A stretch of 57,359 bases of DNA from JALYUA01 sp038239305 (GCA_038239305.1 JBBSEW010000018.1:1-57359); one strand, 5' to 3'; shown: positions 1 to 7,407, counted from the stretch's first letter. Numbers and translations: made by a program. Notes: generated from the sequence alone by a model not told the origin.

Positions 1-60
1 GAGGAGCGCCACGGACGTTTCGTCGCAGGAGGTTTCGATGCCGAGGACGACTGTGCTCAC
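1..60 (-). CDS. tsaD: TsaD, tRNA threonylcarbamoyladenosine transferase subunit (N-terminal fragment)
   Basis: Only the first 20 codons lie in the window; the gene runs off the left edge. Read from a GTG at 60, the translation is VSTVVLGIETSCDETSVALL, the N-terminal signature of the TsaD/Gcp/Kae1 ASKHA-fold family (GIETSCDETS). TsaD transfers the threonylcarbamoyl group to A37 of ANN-decoding tRNAs in the cytoplasm, together with TsaB and TsaE. There is no Shine-Dalgarno sequence; a -10-like TGTACC sits 8 nt before the GTG, as at other apparently leaderless genes here. The identity is clear from the motif although the fragment is short. Confidence 0.85.
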   Translation of the reverse strand, partial: MSTVVLGIETSCDETSVALL

Positions 61-68
61 GCGGGAAC

Positions 69-74
69 GGTACA
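69..74 (-). promoter_or_regulatory. -10-like box of tsaD
   Basis: TGTACC on the minus strand, 8 nt before the GTG at 60. It resembles the TGTAAC box before the GTG at 15309. It is weaker than the TAGAAT-type boxes and is accepted mainly by position. Confidence 0.35.
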
Positions 75-88
75 GGAAGGGGGAAGGG

Positions 89-130
89 CTGTCAGCTGTC
101 AGCCGTCGGCTGTCAGCTGTCAGCGGTCAG
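89..130. repeat. Heptamer array, YGTCAGC family (copy 1)
   Basis: Six consecutive heptamers in exact 7-bp phase: TGTCAGC, TGTCAGC, CGTCGGC, TGTCAGC, TGTCAGC, GGTCAGG. It lies in the tsaD-mtnA gap and runs into the 3' end of mtnA, whose last codons and stop are made of repeat sequence. Related degenerate arrays occur at 8090-8110, 21256-21284, 39234-39276 and 55307-55335. Confidence 0.85.
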
Positions 131-1204
131 GTCTCGGCTGTTCATCCGCTCGCCGGCGCGCGCGACCGCGTCGGCGAGGCTGGTCTCGTAGGGAGCCCGG
201 CAGATTCCCTCGTCCGTGACGATGGCCGTGATGTATCGCGCCGGCGTGACGTCGAAAGCGGGATGCCGGGCCGTCACGCCGTCCGGCGCGATGGCGCGTC
301 CGCCGATGGACAGCACCTCAGACGACGCCCGCTCCTCGATGGGAATCCCGGAGCCGTCGGGACAGTCGAGGTCGATCGTGGTCGCGGGCGCCGCGACGTA
401 GAAGGGGACGCCGTTCTCCTTCGCGAGGACGCCGAGCGTGTAAGTGCCGATCTTGTTCGCGGTGTCGCCGTTGGCCGCGATGCGGTCAGCGCCGACGACG
501 ATCGCCGCGACCGCCCCGCGGGAAAGGAAGTGTCCGGCCATGCTGTCGGTCAGGATCTCGACCGGGATTCCGTCGCGGGCGAGCTCCCACGCCGTCAGGC
601 GCGCTCCCTGGAGATACGGCCGCGTTTCGTCCGCGAGGACGCGGATCGACTTGCCGGCCGCGATCGCGCCGCGGATGACGCCGAGGGCGGTGCCGTATCC
701 CGCCGTCGCGAGTGCGCCCGCGTTGCAGTGCGTGAGAACCGTGGTCCCGCTTTCGAGCAGCGCCGCCCCCGCGATTCCGATCCGGCGGCACGAGGCGATG
801 TCCTCCGAAGCAATGGCGTCCGCCTCCGCCATCAGCGCGCGCTCGATCGAGGCCGCGTCCTGCTCCGCGCACTGTTCGAACCGGCGGGCCATGCGGGCGA
901 GCGCGGCGAACAGGTTGACGGCCGTCGGACGGCTCTTCGCGAGCACGGTGCACGCCGCCGTGAAGCGGTCGCGCGGAGAAACGGGATCGGCGCCCCGGAG
1001 GGAGAGCGCGGCGCCGTAGGCCGCCGCGACGCCGATCGCGGGCGCGCCTCGCACGGCCATGTCCCGGATGGCGCGGGCGACGCTTTCCGGATCGTCGAGC
1101 GTGAGCCACACCTCCTCGGCGGGCAGCAGCCGCTGATCGAGGAGACGGAGCGCCCGTCCCTCCCGGAACAGGGGGCGAAAGAGGTCGCCGCCTTCCTGTT
1201 TCAC
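113..1204 (-). CDS. mtnA: Methylthioribose-1-phosphate isomerase
   Basis: 363 aa, cytoplasmic. It converts 5-methylthioribose-1-phosphate to 5-methylthioribulose-1-phosphate in the methionine salvage pathway and belongs to the eIF2B-alpha/beta/delta-like fold. Visible motifs are RDMAVRGAPAIGVAAAYG near the N-terminus, the catalytic-cysteine segment LTHCNAGALATAGYGTALG, and the catalytic-aspartate segment VVGADRIAANGDTANKIGTY. Length is normal for the family. The GTG start at 1204 overlaps the ggt stop codon as GTGA, so translation is probably coupled to ggt. The last residues (LTADS) and stop codon are encoded by the heptamer array at 89-130. No other methionine-salvage gene is in the window, so the isomerase may also serve another 5-methylthio or 5-deoxy-pentose route. 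Confidence 0.93.
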   Translation of the reverse strand: MKQEGGDLFRPLFREGRALRLLDQRLLPAEEVWLTLDDPESVARAIRDMAVRGAPAIGVAAAYGAALSLRGADPVSPRDRFTAACTVLAKSRPTAVNLFAALARMARRFEQCAEQDAASIERALMAEADAIASEDIASCRRIGIAGAALLESGTTVLTHCNAGALATAGYGTALGVIRGAIAAGKSIRVLADETRPYLQGARLTAWELARDGIPVEILTDSMAGHFLSRGAVAAIVVGADRIAANGDTANKIGTYTLGVLAKENGVPFYVAAPATTIDLDCPDGSGIPIEERASSEVLSIGGRAIAPDGVTARHPAFDVTPARYITAIVTDEGICRAPYETSLADAVARAGERMNSRDLTADS

Positions 1205-2913
1205 GGCCTGGGCTGGACGACGAACCCGCCGCCCGGGCGTCGCGGATCGGAAACCGCTTCGAGCGTGCCGTCCGCCGCCCGCGCGATGGCGTTCACCCGC
1301 CCGATCCGAGGCTCGGTCTTCTCGCGATCCACGACGGAATGGCCGAGGCGGCGGAGACCCTCTATCCACTCGGTGTCGAACTTTCCGATCTCCACCACGA
1401 TGCGGTCGGGTAGATCCTGCTGGTGGAAGCGCGGAGCGGCGACCGCCGCTTCGAGAGTTTCGTGCCGCAGGAGTATCCCGAGAAGGATCTGGAAGTTCGT
1501 CGTCGGGATCGTCGCCCCGCCGGGCGTTCCCCACACGAAAGCATTGCGGCCGCCGACGACGGCGATCGTGGGGCACATCGAGGAGACCATGCGTTTCCCG
1601 GGAGCCACCTCGTTGATGCGGCCCTGCACGAGCCCGTACATGTTCTTCTGCCCGGGCCGCGTCGCAAAATCGTCCATCTCGTTGTTCCAGAGAAATCCGA
1701 GACCGGGCGCGATCCGCCCGTTGCCGAACGAGTCGTTCAGCGTGGTCGTCATGCCGACGGCCTCTCCGGCGGCGTCGATGACGGAGAAGTGCGTCGTCGT
1801 CGGCTTCTCGGCCTCGGGAAAGCGGAGCGAGTCGGTGGGAGTCGACCGGTTCGGGTCGATCGCCGCCGCGACCCTCTTCAGGCGGACCATGTCGGTGAAG
1901 AGATCCTGCCGCACACGGGCGAATGCGGGATCGGCCAGGTAGCGGTTGCGGTCGCGGAAGGCGCGTTTTTCGATCTCCGCGATCCAGTGGGACGCCGCCA
2001 CATCGCGTGCGGACACTTTCGGCGTGCCGACAATCTGGGAGAGGAGCGCCATTTCGGCGAGCACGGGTCCGGAGGAGGGAGCGGGAGTCGTCAGGACATC
2101 GGCGTTGCCGAAGCGGAACCGCAGGGGCGGGCGGACCTTCGCTTCGTATCGGGCGAGGTCTCCGCGGTTGATGAGCCCGCCCTGCCGCCTCTGGCCCTCT
2201 TCGATGACGCGGGCGATGCGGCCGCGATAGAAGCCGTCTTCTCCGCGATCGCGGATCGCCTCGAGAGTGGCGGCGAGCTCCGGCTGGACGAAGCGCGCGC
2301 CCGGCAAGGGCGGGGCGCCTCCGGGAAGAAATGTCCGCGCGGTCTCGGGATCGCGAGCGAGCCTGTCCTGCTCGCCCGCGATCGAGCTCGAGATGGATTC
2401 GGTCATCACGAAGCCCTGCTTCGCCAGCCGGATCGCCGGTTCGAGGACCTCCGCCCACTTCAGGTGGCCGCTTCGCCGGTGCGCCAGCGCGAGGCCCGCG
2501 ACGCTGCCCGGAACTCCGGATGCCGCCGGGCCGACGGTCGAGGAGAGGAGAGCGCCATGCGCGTCCGGGCGCGTGTAGAGGTCGGCGCGCGCTTCGCGGG
2601 GAGCGGTTTCCCGAAAGTCGACGACGAGCACGCGTCCGGCTGCATCGCGCGAGATCCAGAACCCTCCGCCGCCGAGGTTGCCGGCCTCCGGCCACGTCAC
2701 GGCGAGGGCGAACGCCACCGCGACGGCGGCATCGGTCGCGTTGCCCCCCTTGTGCAGGATCTCGATGCCGACGCGGGCCGCGTTCTCCTCCTCCGCCGCG
2801 ACGGCGCCTCCCCGTCCGCGGGAGACGTGGAAATCCTCGGCGGTTGCCGCGACGGCGCCCGTGAGGAAGAGGAGAAGCGCGACGAGGGCCCGGCCGAATC
2901 GAACCGTTCGCAT
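1201..2913 (-). CDS. ggt: Gamma-glutamyltransferase, secreted
   Basis: 570 aa, Ntn-hydrolase of the gamma-glutamyltranspeptidase family that cleaves gamma-glutamyl bonds of glutathione-like or gamma-glutamyl peptides in the periplasm. A signal peptide covers about residues 1-25 (ALVALLLFLTGAVAATA). The large-subunit segment HKGGNATDAAVAVAFAL lies at about 54-70. The autocleavage/catalytic threonine is probably Thr373 in TTTHFSVID. The small-subunit motifs NDSFGNGR and SSMCPTIAV are also visible. It is first in a two-gene unit with mtnA. It is divergent from pgk with a 50-bp spacer; a TAGAAT box lies 6 nt before the ATG with no Shine-Dalgarno, so the transcript is probably leaderless. Bacillithiol rather than glutathione is predicted as the thiol of this organism, so the in vivo substrate is open. 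Confidence 0.93.
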   Translation of the reverse strand: MRTVRFGRALVALLLFLTGAVAATAEDFHVSRGRGGAVAAEEENAARVGIEILHKGGNATDAAVAVAFALAVTWPEAGNLGGGGFWISRDAAGRVLVVDFRETAPREARADLYTRPDAHGALLSSTVGPAASGVPGSVAGLALAHRRSGHLKWAEVLEPAIRLAKQGFVMTESISSSIAGEQDRLARDPETARTFLPGGAPPLPGARFVQPELAATLEAIRDRGEDGFYRGRIARVIEEGQRRQGGLINRGDLARYEAKVRPPLRFRFGNADVLTTPAPSSGPVLAEMALLSQIVGTPKVSARDVAASHWIAEIEKRAFRDRNRYLADPAFARVRQDLFTDMVRLKRVAAAIDPNRSTPTDSLRFPEAEKPTTTHFSVIDAAGEAVGMTTTLNDSFGNGRIAPGLGFLWNNEMDDFATRPGQKNMYGLVQGRINEVAPGKRMVSSMCPTIAVVGGRNAFVWGTPGGATIPTTNFQILLGILLRHETLEAAVAAPRFHQQDLPDRIVVEIGKFDTEWIEGLRRLGHSVVDREKTEPRIGRVNAIARAADGTLEAVSDPRRPGGGFVVQPRP

Positions 2914-2919
2914 GGGGAC

Positions 2920-2925
2920 ATTCTA
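2920..2925 (-). promoter_or_regulatory. -10 box of ggt (leaderless type)
   Basis: TAGAAT on the minus strand with a 6-nt spacer (GTCCCC) to the ATG at 2913. No -35 consensus and no Shine-Dalgarno are visible. Confidence 0.65.
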
Positions 2926-2949
2926 TGAGGACGCTCGCCTCCTCGCGGT

Positions 2950-2955
2950 TAAGAT
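2950..2955 (+). promoter_or_regulatory. -10 box of pgk (leaderless type)
   Basis: TAAGAT with an 8-nt spacer to the ATG at 2964. Together with the opposing TAGAAT of ggt it forms a compact divergent promoter in a 50-bp gap. Confidence 0.6.
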
Positions 2956-2963
2956 CGCGGGGC

Positions 2964-4136
2964 ATGAAGGGAATCCGAGATCTGGCCCTCTCCGGCCGCC
3001 GGGTGTTTCTTCGGGTGGATTTCAATGTCCCGGTCGACGAGGGGCGAGTCGGCGACGCGACGCGGATCGCCGAGACGATTCCGACGGTGCGGGCCATTCT
3101 CGATGCCGGTGGCCGCGTCCTCTGCGCGTCTCATCTCGGCAAGCCGAAGGGCCGCCGAGATCCGAAGTTGTCTCTGGCTCCGGTTGCCGCGGAGTTCGCC
3201 GCCCTTCTCGGCCGGCCCGTTCGCTTTGCCGACGACTGTGTCGGGGCCGAGGTCGAGCAGCTCGCTTCGGCGCTGCGGGACGGCGAGGTCGTGCTGCTCG
3301 AGAATCTCCGGTTTCATGCCGGCGAGGAAGCCAACGAGCCCGAATTCGCGAAAGCGCTTGCGCGCCTCGCCGACGTCTACGTGGATGACGCCTTCGGCGC
3401 GGCTCACCGCGCGCACGCGTCGGTCGTCGGCGTCCCCGCGATCCTCCGGGAGCGGGCCGCGGGTCTTCTGCTCGAGCGGGAGGTGAAGGCGTTGTCGCGG
3501 CTCCGGAATCCGGAACGCCCGTTCGCGGCCATTCTCGGGGGCGCGAAGATCTCCGGGAAGATCGACACGCTGCGAGTCCTCGCCCACAGCGCCGACGCGC
3601 TTCTCGTCGGCGGAGGGATGGCGAATCACTTCGTGAAGGCGATCGGGCTCGGTGTCGGCCGGTCGCTTCTCGAGGCGGACAAGGTGCCGCTCGCTCGCGA
3701 GATCCTCGACACGTGCAAGGCGGAGGGAAGAACGGTCGCGCTGCCGTCGGATTTCGTCGTCGCGAAGTCTCCGGACGACGCGGCGGGCGCCCGTACCGTC
3801 GGAATCTCGGTGATTCCCGCGGATGCGATGGCGCTCGACGTCGGGCAGAAGACCATCGAGCAGTTCGACCGCCTCCTGGGTCCGGTGAAGACGATCTTCT
3901 GGAATGGACCCATGGGCGTTTTCGAGAAGCCGCCGTTCGACCGTGGCACGAAAGCGCTGGCGATGTTGCTCGCGGAATCGGAAGCCTTCACGGTGGTCGG
4001 AGGCGGCGAGAGCGTGGCGGCGGTGAATTCGGTCGGCCTCGCGGAGAAGTTCGGGCACGTCTCGACGGGGGGCGGCGCGTCGCTCGAGTTCCTGACGAAC
4101 GGAACGCTTCCGGGGATCGAGGCGCTCGAAGGGTGA
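2964..4136 (+). CDS. pgk: Phosphoglycerate kinase
   Basis: 390 aa, cytoplasmic. It interconverts 1,3-bisphosphoglycerate plus ADP with 3-phosphoglycerate plus ATP in glycolysis and gluconeogenesis. Motifs in order: RVFLRVDFNVPVDEG (substrate-binding start), SHLGKPKGRRDPKLSL, FHAGEEANEPEFAKALA, GGAKISGKIDTL (nucleotide site), GPMGVFEKPPFDRGT and VVGGGESVAAV. Length is normal. The reading frame is open 13 codons further upstream, but ATG 2964 matches the family N-terminus and follows a TAAGAT box by 8 nt. The stop overlaps the GTG start of tpiA as GTGA, so the two glycolytic genes are co-translated. Confidence 0.97.
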   Translation: MKGIRDLALSGRRVFLRVDFNVPVDEGRVGDATRIAETIPTVRAILDAGGRVLCASHLGKPKGRRDPKLSLAPVAAEFAALLGRPVRFADDCVGAEVEQLASALRDGEVVLLENLRFHAGEEANEPEFAKALARLADVYVDDAFGAAHRAHASVVGVPAILRERAAGLLLEREVKALSRLRNPERPFAAILGGAKISGKIDTLRVLAHSADALLVGGGMANHFVKAIGLGVGRSLLEADKVPLAREILDTCKAEGRTVALPSDFVVAKSPDDAAGARTVGISVIPADAMALDVGQKTIEQFDRLLGPVKTIFWNGPMGVFEKPPFDRGTKALAMLLAESEAFTVVGGGESVAAVNSVGLAEKFGHVSTGGGASLEFLTNGTLPGIEALEG

Positions 4137-4855
4137 GTGGTCCGCGTCTCTTCGTCGCGAACTGGAAGATGAACCTGACGCGACCGGCGGCGCGCGCCTA
4201 CGCGAAGCGCCTCGCGGAGCGGATCGGGGCGTCGCGACGGATCTCCGAGCTCGTCGTGGCTCCTCCCTTCACGGCTCTTCAGGACGCCCGCGATGCGGAA
4301 TCCCGATGGTCGCTCGCCGCCCAGAACGTGGCCGCGTTCTCCGAAGGGGCCTACACGGGCGAGGTCTCGGCCGGCATGGTCGCGGAGGCGGGCTGCCGGT
4401 ACGTGCTCGTCGGTCACTCCGAGCGCCGGCGTCTCTTCGGCGAGACGCCCGCGGTTCTCGCGGCGAAGCTCGCGCGCACGCGGGAGTCCGGGCTGATCCC
4501 GATTTACTGCCTGGGCGAGACGCAGGAAGAGCGGGCCGCCGGCCGCGAGGAAGAGATCCTCGCGGTTCAGGTCGAGACGCTGGCGGCAGACCCGGCCGGG
4601 GAGCCGCTCGTGGTCGCGTATGAGCCGATCTGGGCGATCGGCACCGGACAGGCTGCGACAGCGGCCGACGCGGCGAAGGCGCGGGCCATCCTCGAGGGCC
4701 TCCTCGTGGCGCGCGCCAGCGTGCGCCTTCTCTACGGCGGCTCGGTGAGCCCGAAGAACGCGGAGGAGCTGCTCGACGGGTCCGGAATGGATGGATTCCT
4801 GATCGGGGGAGCGAGCCTCGATCCCGACGGATTCGCCACCATTGCGGGCCTCTGA
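4133..4855 (+). CDS. tpiA: Triosephosphate isomerase
   Basis: 240 aa TIM barrel, cytoplasmic. It interconverts dihydroxyacetone phosphate and glyceraldehyde-3-phosphate. The N-terminal lysine motif ANWKMN, the electrophilic histidine in VGHSERR, the catalytic glutamate in YEPIWAIGTG and the phosphate-binding LYGGSVSPKN are all present, so the enzyme should be active. The GTG start at 4133 overlaps the pgk stop. It is followed by a 450-bp gap holding two structured repeats, then secG. The order pgk-tpiA-secG is common in bacteria. Confidence 0.97.
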   Translation: MSGPRLFVANWKMNLTRPAARAYAKRLAERIGASRRISELVVAPPFTALQDARDAESRWSLAAQNVAAFSEGAYTGEVSAGMVAEAGCRYVLVGHSERRRLFGETPAVLAAKLARTRESGLIPIYCLGETQEERAAGREEEILAVQVETLAADPAGEPLVVAYEPIWAIGTGQAATAADAAKARAILEGLLVARASVRLLYGGSVSPKNAEELLDGSGMDGFLIGGASLDPDGFATIAGL

Positions 4856-4859
4856 GGGG

Positions 4860-5029
4860 TTGCGGAGCCGGCCGGACGGGTCCTGACGCCGGGGGACCCG
4901 TTGGCGGCATCGGGCCGCATCGGTATGGCGGGCGCGTTGAGGGTATTTCGGGCGGCCCTGCTGGCGCCAACGGGGGCCTCCCCCGGCGCCACCCGTCCGG
5001 CCTCGCAGCCCGGCTCTTCGGTGGGTGTG
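4860..5029. repeat. Hairpin element, long copy with 81-bp internal insertion
   Basis: Identical to the 89-bp element at 5083-5171 except for one base and an extra 81 bp placed at the apex of its hairpin. The extra segment starts after GGGGG (4891-4895) and ends with a second GGGGG (4972-4976). Inside it carries a 10-bp inverted repeat, CCCGTTGGCG at 4897-4906 and CGCCAACGGG at 4965-4974. This looks like a small palindromic element inserted with a 5-bp target duplication, or the reverse, deletion between the two G-runs in the short copy. Confidence 0.8.
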
Positions 5030-5082
5030 AAGAGGGTTTGATCCGAGAGAGGCTCGCGAGTGTTCGCGGAGGACGAGTGTTG

Positions 5083-5171
5083 TTGCGGAGCCGGCCGGAC
5101 GGGCCCTGACGCCGGGGGCCTCCCCCGGCGCCACCCGTCCGGCCTCGCAGCCCGGCTCTTCGGTGGGTGTG
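5083..5171. repeat. Hairpin element, short copy
   Basis: 89 bp. Stem 1 is GGCCGGACGGG (5093-5103) with CCCGTCCGGCC (5134-5144). Stem 2 is CGCCGGGGG (5110-5118) with CCCCCGGCG (5122-5130) around a CCT loop. A further outer pairing is GAGCCGG with CCGGCTC (5152-5158). There is no T-run, so it is not a classical terminator. It ends about 100 bp before secG and 136 bp before the secG start. Confidence 0.8.
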
Positions 5172-5273
5172 GGGGAAATGGCGGGAGCCCGTGATGGGGC
5201 GCGCGAGCCTCTGGCAGGGGCTTTCTTCGCGGGCCGGGGGGGTGGGCGCCTTGACCTTCGCGGGTTCGGCACG

Positions 5274-5279
5274 TAAGAT
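5274..5279 (+). promoter_or_regulatory. -10 box of secG
   Basis: TAAGAT, 28 nt before the GTG of secG, giving a short leader that contains the GGGAGG ribosome binding site at 5297-5302. Confidence 0.5.
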
Positions 5280-5307
5280 TCGTCCCCTTTTCGCCGGGAG
5301 GCACTAC

Positions 5308-5688
5308 GTGGGATTCGCTTACGTCGCTGCGGTCGTCGTTTACATCTTCATCTGCTTCTTTCTCATCCTGGTCGTGCTCGTCCAGCAGGGGAAGGGAGCG
5401 GATATCGCGGGAGCGTTCGGGGGAGGCGGCACGCAGACGGCGTTCGGCGCGCGCGGAGCGACCACGCTCCTGCACAAGCTGACGACCGGAGCCTTCATCG
5501 GCTTTATCGTCCTCTCGCTCGTCCTGACGATTCTCGAGCGCCATCAGCGCTCATCCGTGATGTCGAGCGTCCCCGTGAAGACGTCCTCGCAGAAGGCTCC
5601 CGTTCCCGGGAAGGCGAACCCCGCGGCCCCCGCACCGGCCGCTCCCTCGTCCGCCGCCCCCGCTCCCGCCAGACCGGCGGGAAAATAG
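5308..5688 (+). CDS. secG: Preprotein translocase subunit SecG
   Basis: 126 aa inner-membrane protein of the SecYEG translocon. TM1 is at about residues 4-24 (FAYVAAVVVYIFICFFLILV). The conserved VQQGKGADIAGAFGGGGTQTAFGARG loop region follows, here cited by position 26-52. TM2 lies at about 60-80 (GAFIGFIVLSLVLTILE). The tail is Pro/Ala-rich. The GTG at 5308 is chosen because GGGAGG lies 6 nt upstream and the translation begins just before TM1. tRNA-Leu(GAG) begins 8 nt after the stop codon, so the two are probably co-transcribed, as in Escherichia coli secG-leuU. Confidence 0.93.
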   Translation: MGFAYVAAVVVYIFICFFLILVVLVQQGKGADIAGAFGGGGTQTAFGARGATTLLHKLTTGAFIGFIVLSLVLTILERHQRSSVMSSVPVKTSSQKAPVPGKANPAAPAPAAPSSAAPAPARPAGK

Positions 5689-5695
5689 CTCTCGT

Positions 5696-5780
<85 letters not shown>

Positions 5781-5783
5781 CTT

Positions 5784-5901
5784 GATAGACAGATCGCTTC
5801 CGCCTGTTCTCCAGTCCCGCCCTCCTGATTGCTCCGCTCCGGCCCTCAGCCGGAATCTCGCGATCTCGCGATCGAGCGATCTCGCGATCAATCTGTCTAT
5901 C
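5784..5901. repeat. 11-bp inverted repeat downstream of tRNA-Leu
   Basis: GATAGACAGAT at 5784-5794 and its exact reverse complement ATCTGTCTATC at 5891-5901, starting 3 nt after the tRNA CCA end. The right half lies inside the GATC-octamer element that follows. It might be the edge of an inserted element or a processing structure; no integrase is nearby. Confidence 0.55.
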
Positions 5902-5994
5902 TGAAGGAAGTGGAAATCTCCGGGCCCCCGATCGATCCGATAATTCGATAATTCGATTGATCGCGAGATCATGAGATCGCGAGATCGCGAGATT
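5854..5994. repeat. GATC-octamer element A1, long inverted repeat
   Basis: The left arm (5854-5892) and right arm (5956-5994) are 39 nt each and pair at 35 of 39 positions, with 63 bp between them. The right arm reads in 8-bp phase as GATCGCGA, GATCATGA, GATCGCGA, GATCGCGA, GATT. Transcribed RNA would form a stem of about 39 bp. Confidence 0.85.
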
Positions 5995-6044
5995 CGTTCT
6001 TCCGCCACGTAAACCCCCACCGCCCCCCACGCGTCTTGCGGTGT

Positions 6045-7241
6045 ATGAACTTCCGAACTTTCCGAACCGTTGCTGCCGCTCTGGTCGTAACCTGCCTCGT
6101 CCCGGCTGCGGCTCGAGCCGCCTACTCGCCTTCCTCGACCAATGGCTGGTTTCCAATCGTCGGCCGGGGCCCGGCGCCCGCGCCGAACACGCGGATCCGT
6201 TCGGACGTATGGATCTTCAATCCCGATTCGAGCTCCTCGGCCACCGTCACGCTCCTGTTCCACCCGTCGGTCGCGAGCGGCGCGCCCGCGGGCACCACGG
6301 TGAGCTCCTCCCCGATCGTCCTCTTCCCGCGGGAGACCCGGTTCTTTCCGGACGTGACCTCCGCCACCGTCGCTGCGGCGGACGGAGTCTTTGGAGCGCT
6401 CGAGTGGACCTCCGATCTGCCGGTCATGGGGACCCTTCACAAGTACGTGTCGAGCGTCTCGGGAACCGTCGGGGGGTATTACGGCGGTACGCCCGCCTCC
6501 GAGTCGATGGGTGCCCGCGCCTCCGCGACGGACGCCGTGAACGTTCTCCAGATGTTCGGGCTCCACGCGGGAGACGCGAGCTTCTCGACGCAGCTCGACG
6601 TCGCGAACACGTCGACGACGGCTCTCCCGATCGACGTGAAGGTGGTGGCGCCGGACGCGACGGTGCTCGCCACGACCTCCTACAGCGTCGCTGCGCGCTC
6701 TCTTCTGCGCGTCGGGAATCCCTTTCTCGGCCTTCCGCTGGACGACGACCTCCGCGTGACGGTGGCGGTGAAGGAGAACACGCCCATCTCGTCGGGCGGC
6801 GCGCTCGCGACGGCGACGGTGACCGACCTTCGGACGAACGACTCGAACGTGGTCGTCGGACAGCGGCAGAGCGCGGGCTTTCTGGGAAACGGTCTGTGTA
6901 CTCCCGATGCCAACAGCCTTTGCCTGAACAACGGCCGCTTCCGCGTGACGGCGAGCTACCAGAGCGGAGCGGGCAACGGCAACGGGACCGCGATTCCGGG
7001 GACGAGCGATACGGGCCAGTTCTGGTTTTTCACGTCGCAGAACGTCGAGATGGTCGTGAAGGTCTTAAACGGCTGCGCTCTCAACCAGCGCTACTGGGTG
7101 TTCGCGGGTGGCCTCACGAACGTGCAGGTCACGCTGACCGTGACGGACATGAGCGACGGGTCCATCAGGACGTACACGAATCCGTTGAACACCGCGTTCC
7201 AGCCGATTCAGGACACGGGCGCTTTCGCGAGCTGTCCCTGA
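6045..7241 (+). CDS. Secreted protein with C-terminal domain recurrent in Acidobacteriota
   Basis: 398 aa. Signal peptide at about residues 1-27 (TVAAALVVTCLVPAAARA), then a beta-rich, Ser/Thr-rich mature chain with no catalytic motif I recognise. An N-terminal half (about 28-260) contains IRSDVWIFNPDSSSSATV and TQLDVANTSTTALPIDVKV, like adhesion or immunoglobulin-like sheets. A C-terminal domain (about 285-398) starts CLNNGRFRVTASYQSG and includes TGQFWFFTSQNVEMVVKVL and YWVFAGGLTNVQVTLTVTD. I recall this C-terminal pattern recurring at the ends of many secreted Acidobacteriota proteins, with no assigned function. ATG 6045 is preferred over the TTG at 6036 because the signal peptide starts there. 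It lies between two GATC-octamer elements. Confidence 0.8.
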   Translation: MNFRTFRTVAAALVVTCLVPAAARAAYSPSSTNGWFPIVGRGPAPAPNTRIRSDVWIFNPDSSSSATVTLLFHPSVASGAPAGTTVSSSPIVLFPRETRFFPDVTSATVAAADGVFGALEWTSDLPVMGTLHKYVSSVSGTVGGYYGGTPASESMGARASATDAVNVLQMFGLHAGDASFSTQLDVANTSTTALPIDVKVVAPDATVLATTSYSVAARSLLRVGNPFLGLPLDDDLRVTVAVKENTPISSGGALATATVTDLRTNDSNVVVGQRQSAGFLGNGLCTPDANSLCLNNGRFRVTASYQSGAGNGNGTAIPGTSDTGQFWFFTSQNVEMVVKVLNGCALNQRYWVFAGGLTNVQVTLTVTDMSDGSIRTYTNPLNTAFQPIQDTGAFASCP

Positions 7242-7246
7242 AGATG

Positions 7247-7407
7247 TATCTCACGATCTCGCGATCTCTTGATCTCGCGATCCATCGAACTATCGGTTCA
7301 TCGGTTATCGCTTTTCCAGTTCTCGGAGATGGACAGATGAGGAGATTGATCGCGTGAGGAGATTGATCGCGAGATCGCTCGATCGCGAGATCGCGAGATC
7401 GGATCTC
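7247..7407. repeat. GATC-octamer element A2, inverted repeat arms
   Basis: The left part (7247-7282) is built of TCTCGCGA-type units. The right arm (7361-7400) has GATCGCGA, GATCGCTC, GATCGCGA, GATCGCGA and GATC in 8-bp phase. The middle contains ATCGAACTATCGGTT, shared with element A7 at 47126-47150. It fills the gap between two convergent genes. Confidence 0.8.

Larger units (their letters stand above)
4856..5307. other. tpiA-secG intergenic region, mostly repeat
   Basis: 452 bp without a gene. It holds two copies of a hairpin-forming element (4860-5029 and 5083-5171), a unique 53-bp spacer between them, and from about 5172 a unique leader ending in the secG promoter and ribosome binding site. 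The reading frame into secG stays open back to about 5167, but it crosses the hairpin edge and is not credible as coding. Confidence 0.8.

Noticed and set aside
38..1942. Long plus-strand open frame antisense to mtnA and ggt
   Set aside because: Arg-rich low-complexity translation without motifs; both opposite-strand genes have clear family signatures. High GC produces many such shadows.
113..3097. One 994-aa frame that appears to fuse a long N-terminal part to MtnA
   Set aside because: The N-terminal two thirds is out-of-frame reading of ggt. MtnA begins at the GTG that overlaps the ggt stop.
4856..5171. Intrinsic terminator after tpiA
   Set aside because: The hairpins are strong but no T-run follows, and the element is duplicated, so it is called a repeat.
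5854..5994. HIP1 (GCGATCGC) sites of cyanobacterial type
   Set aside because: The repeated unit is GATCGCGA/GATCTCGC, not the palindromic HIP1 octamer, and it is tandem rather than dispersed.
6036..6047. TTG at 6036 as start of the secreted protein
   Set aside because: It adds three residues before a good signal peptide; ATG 6045 is simpler.
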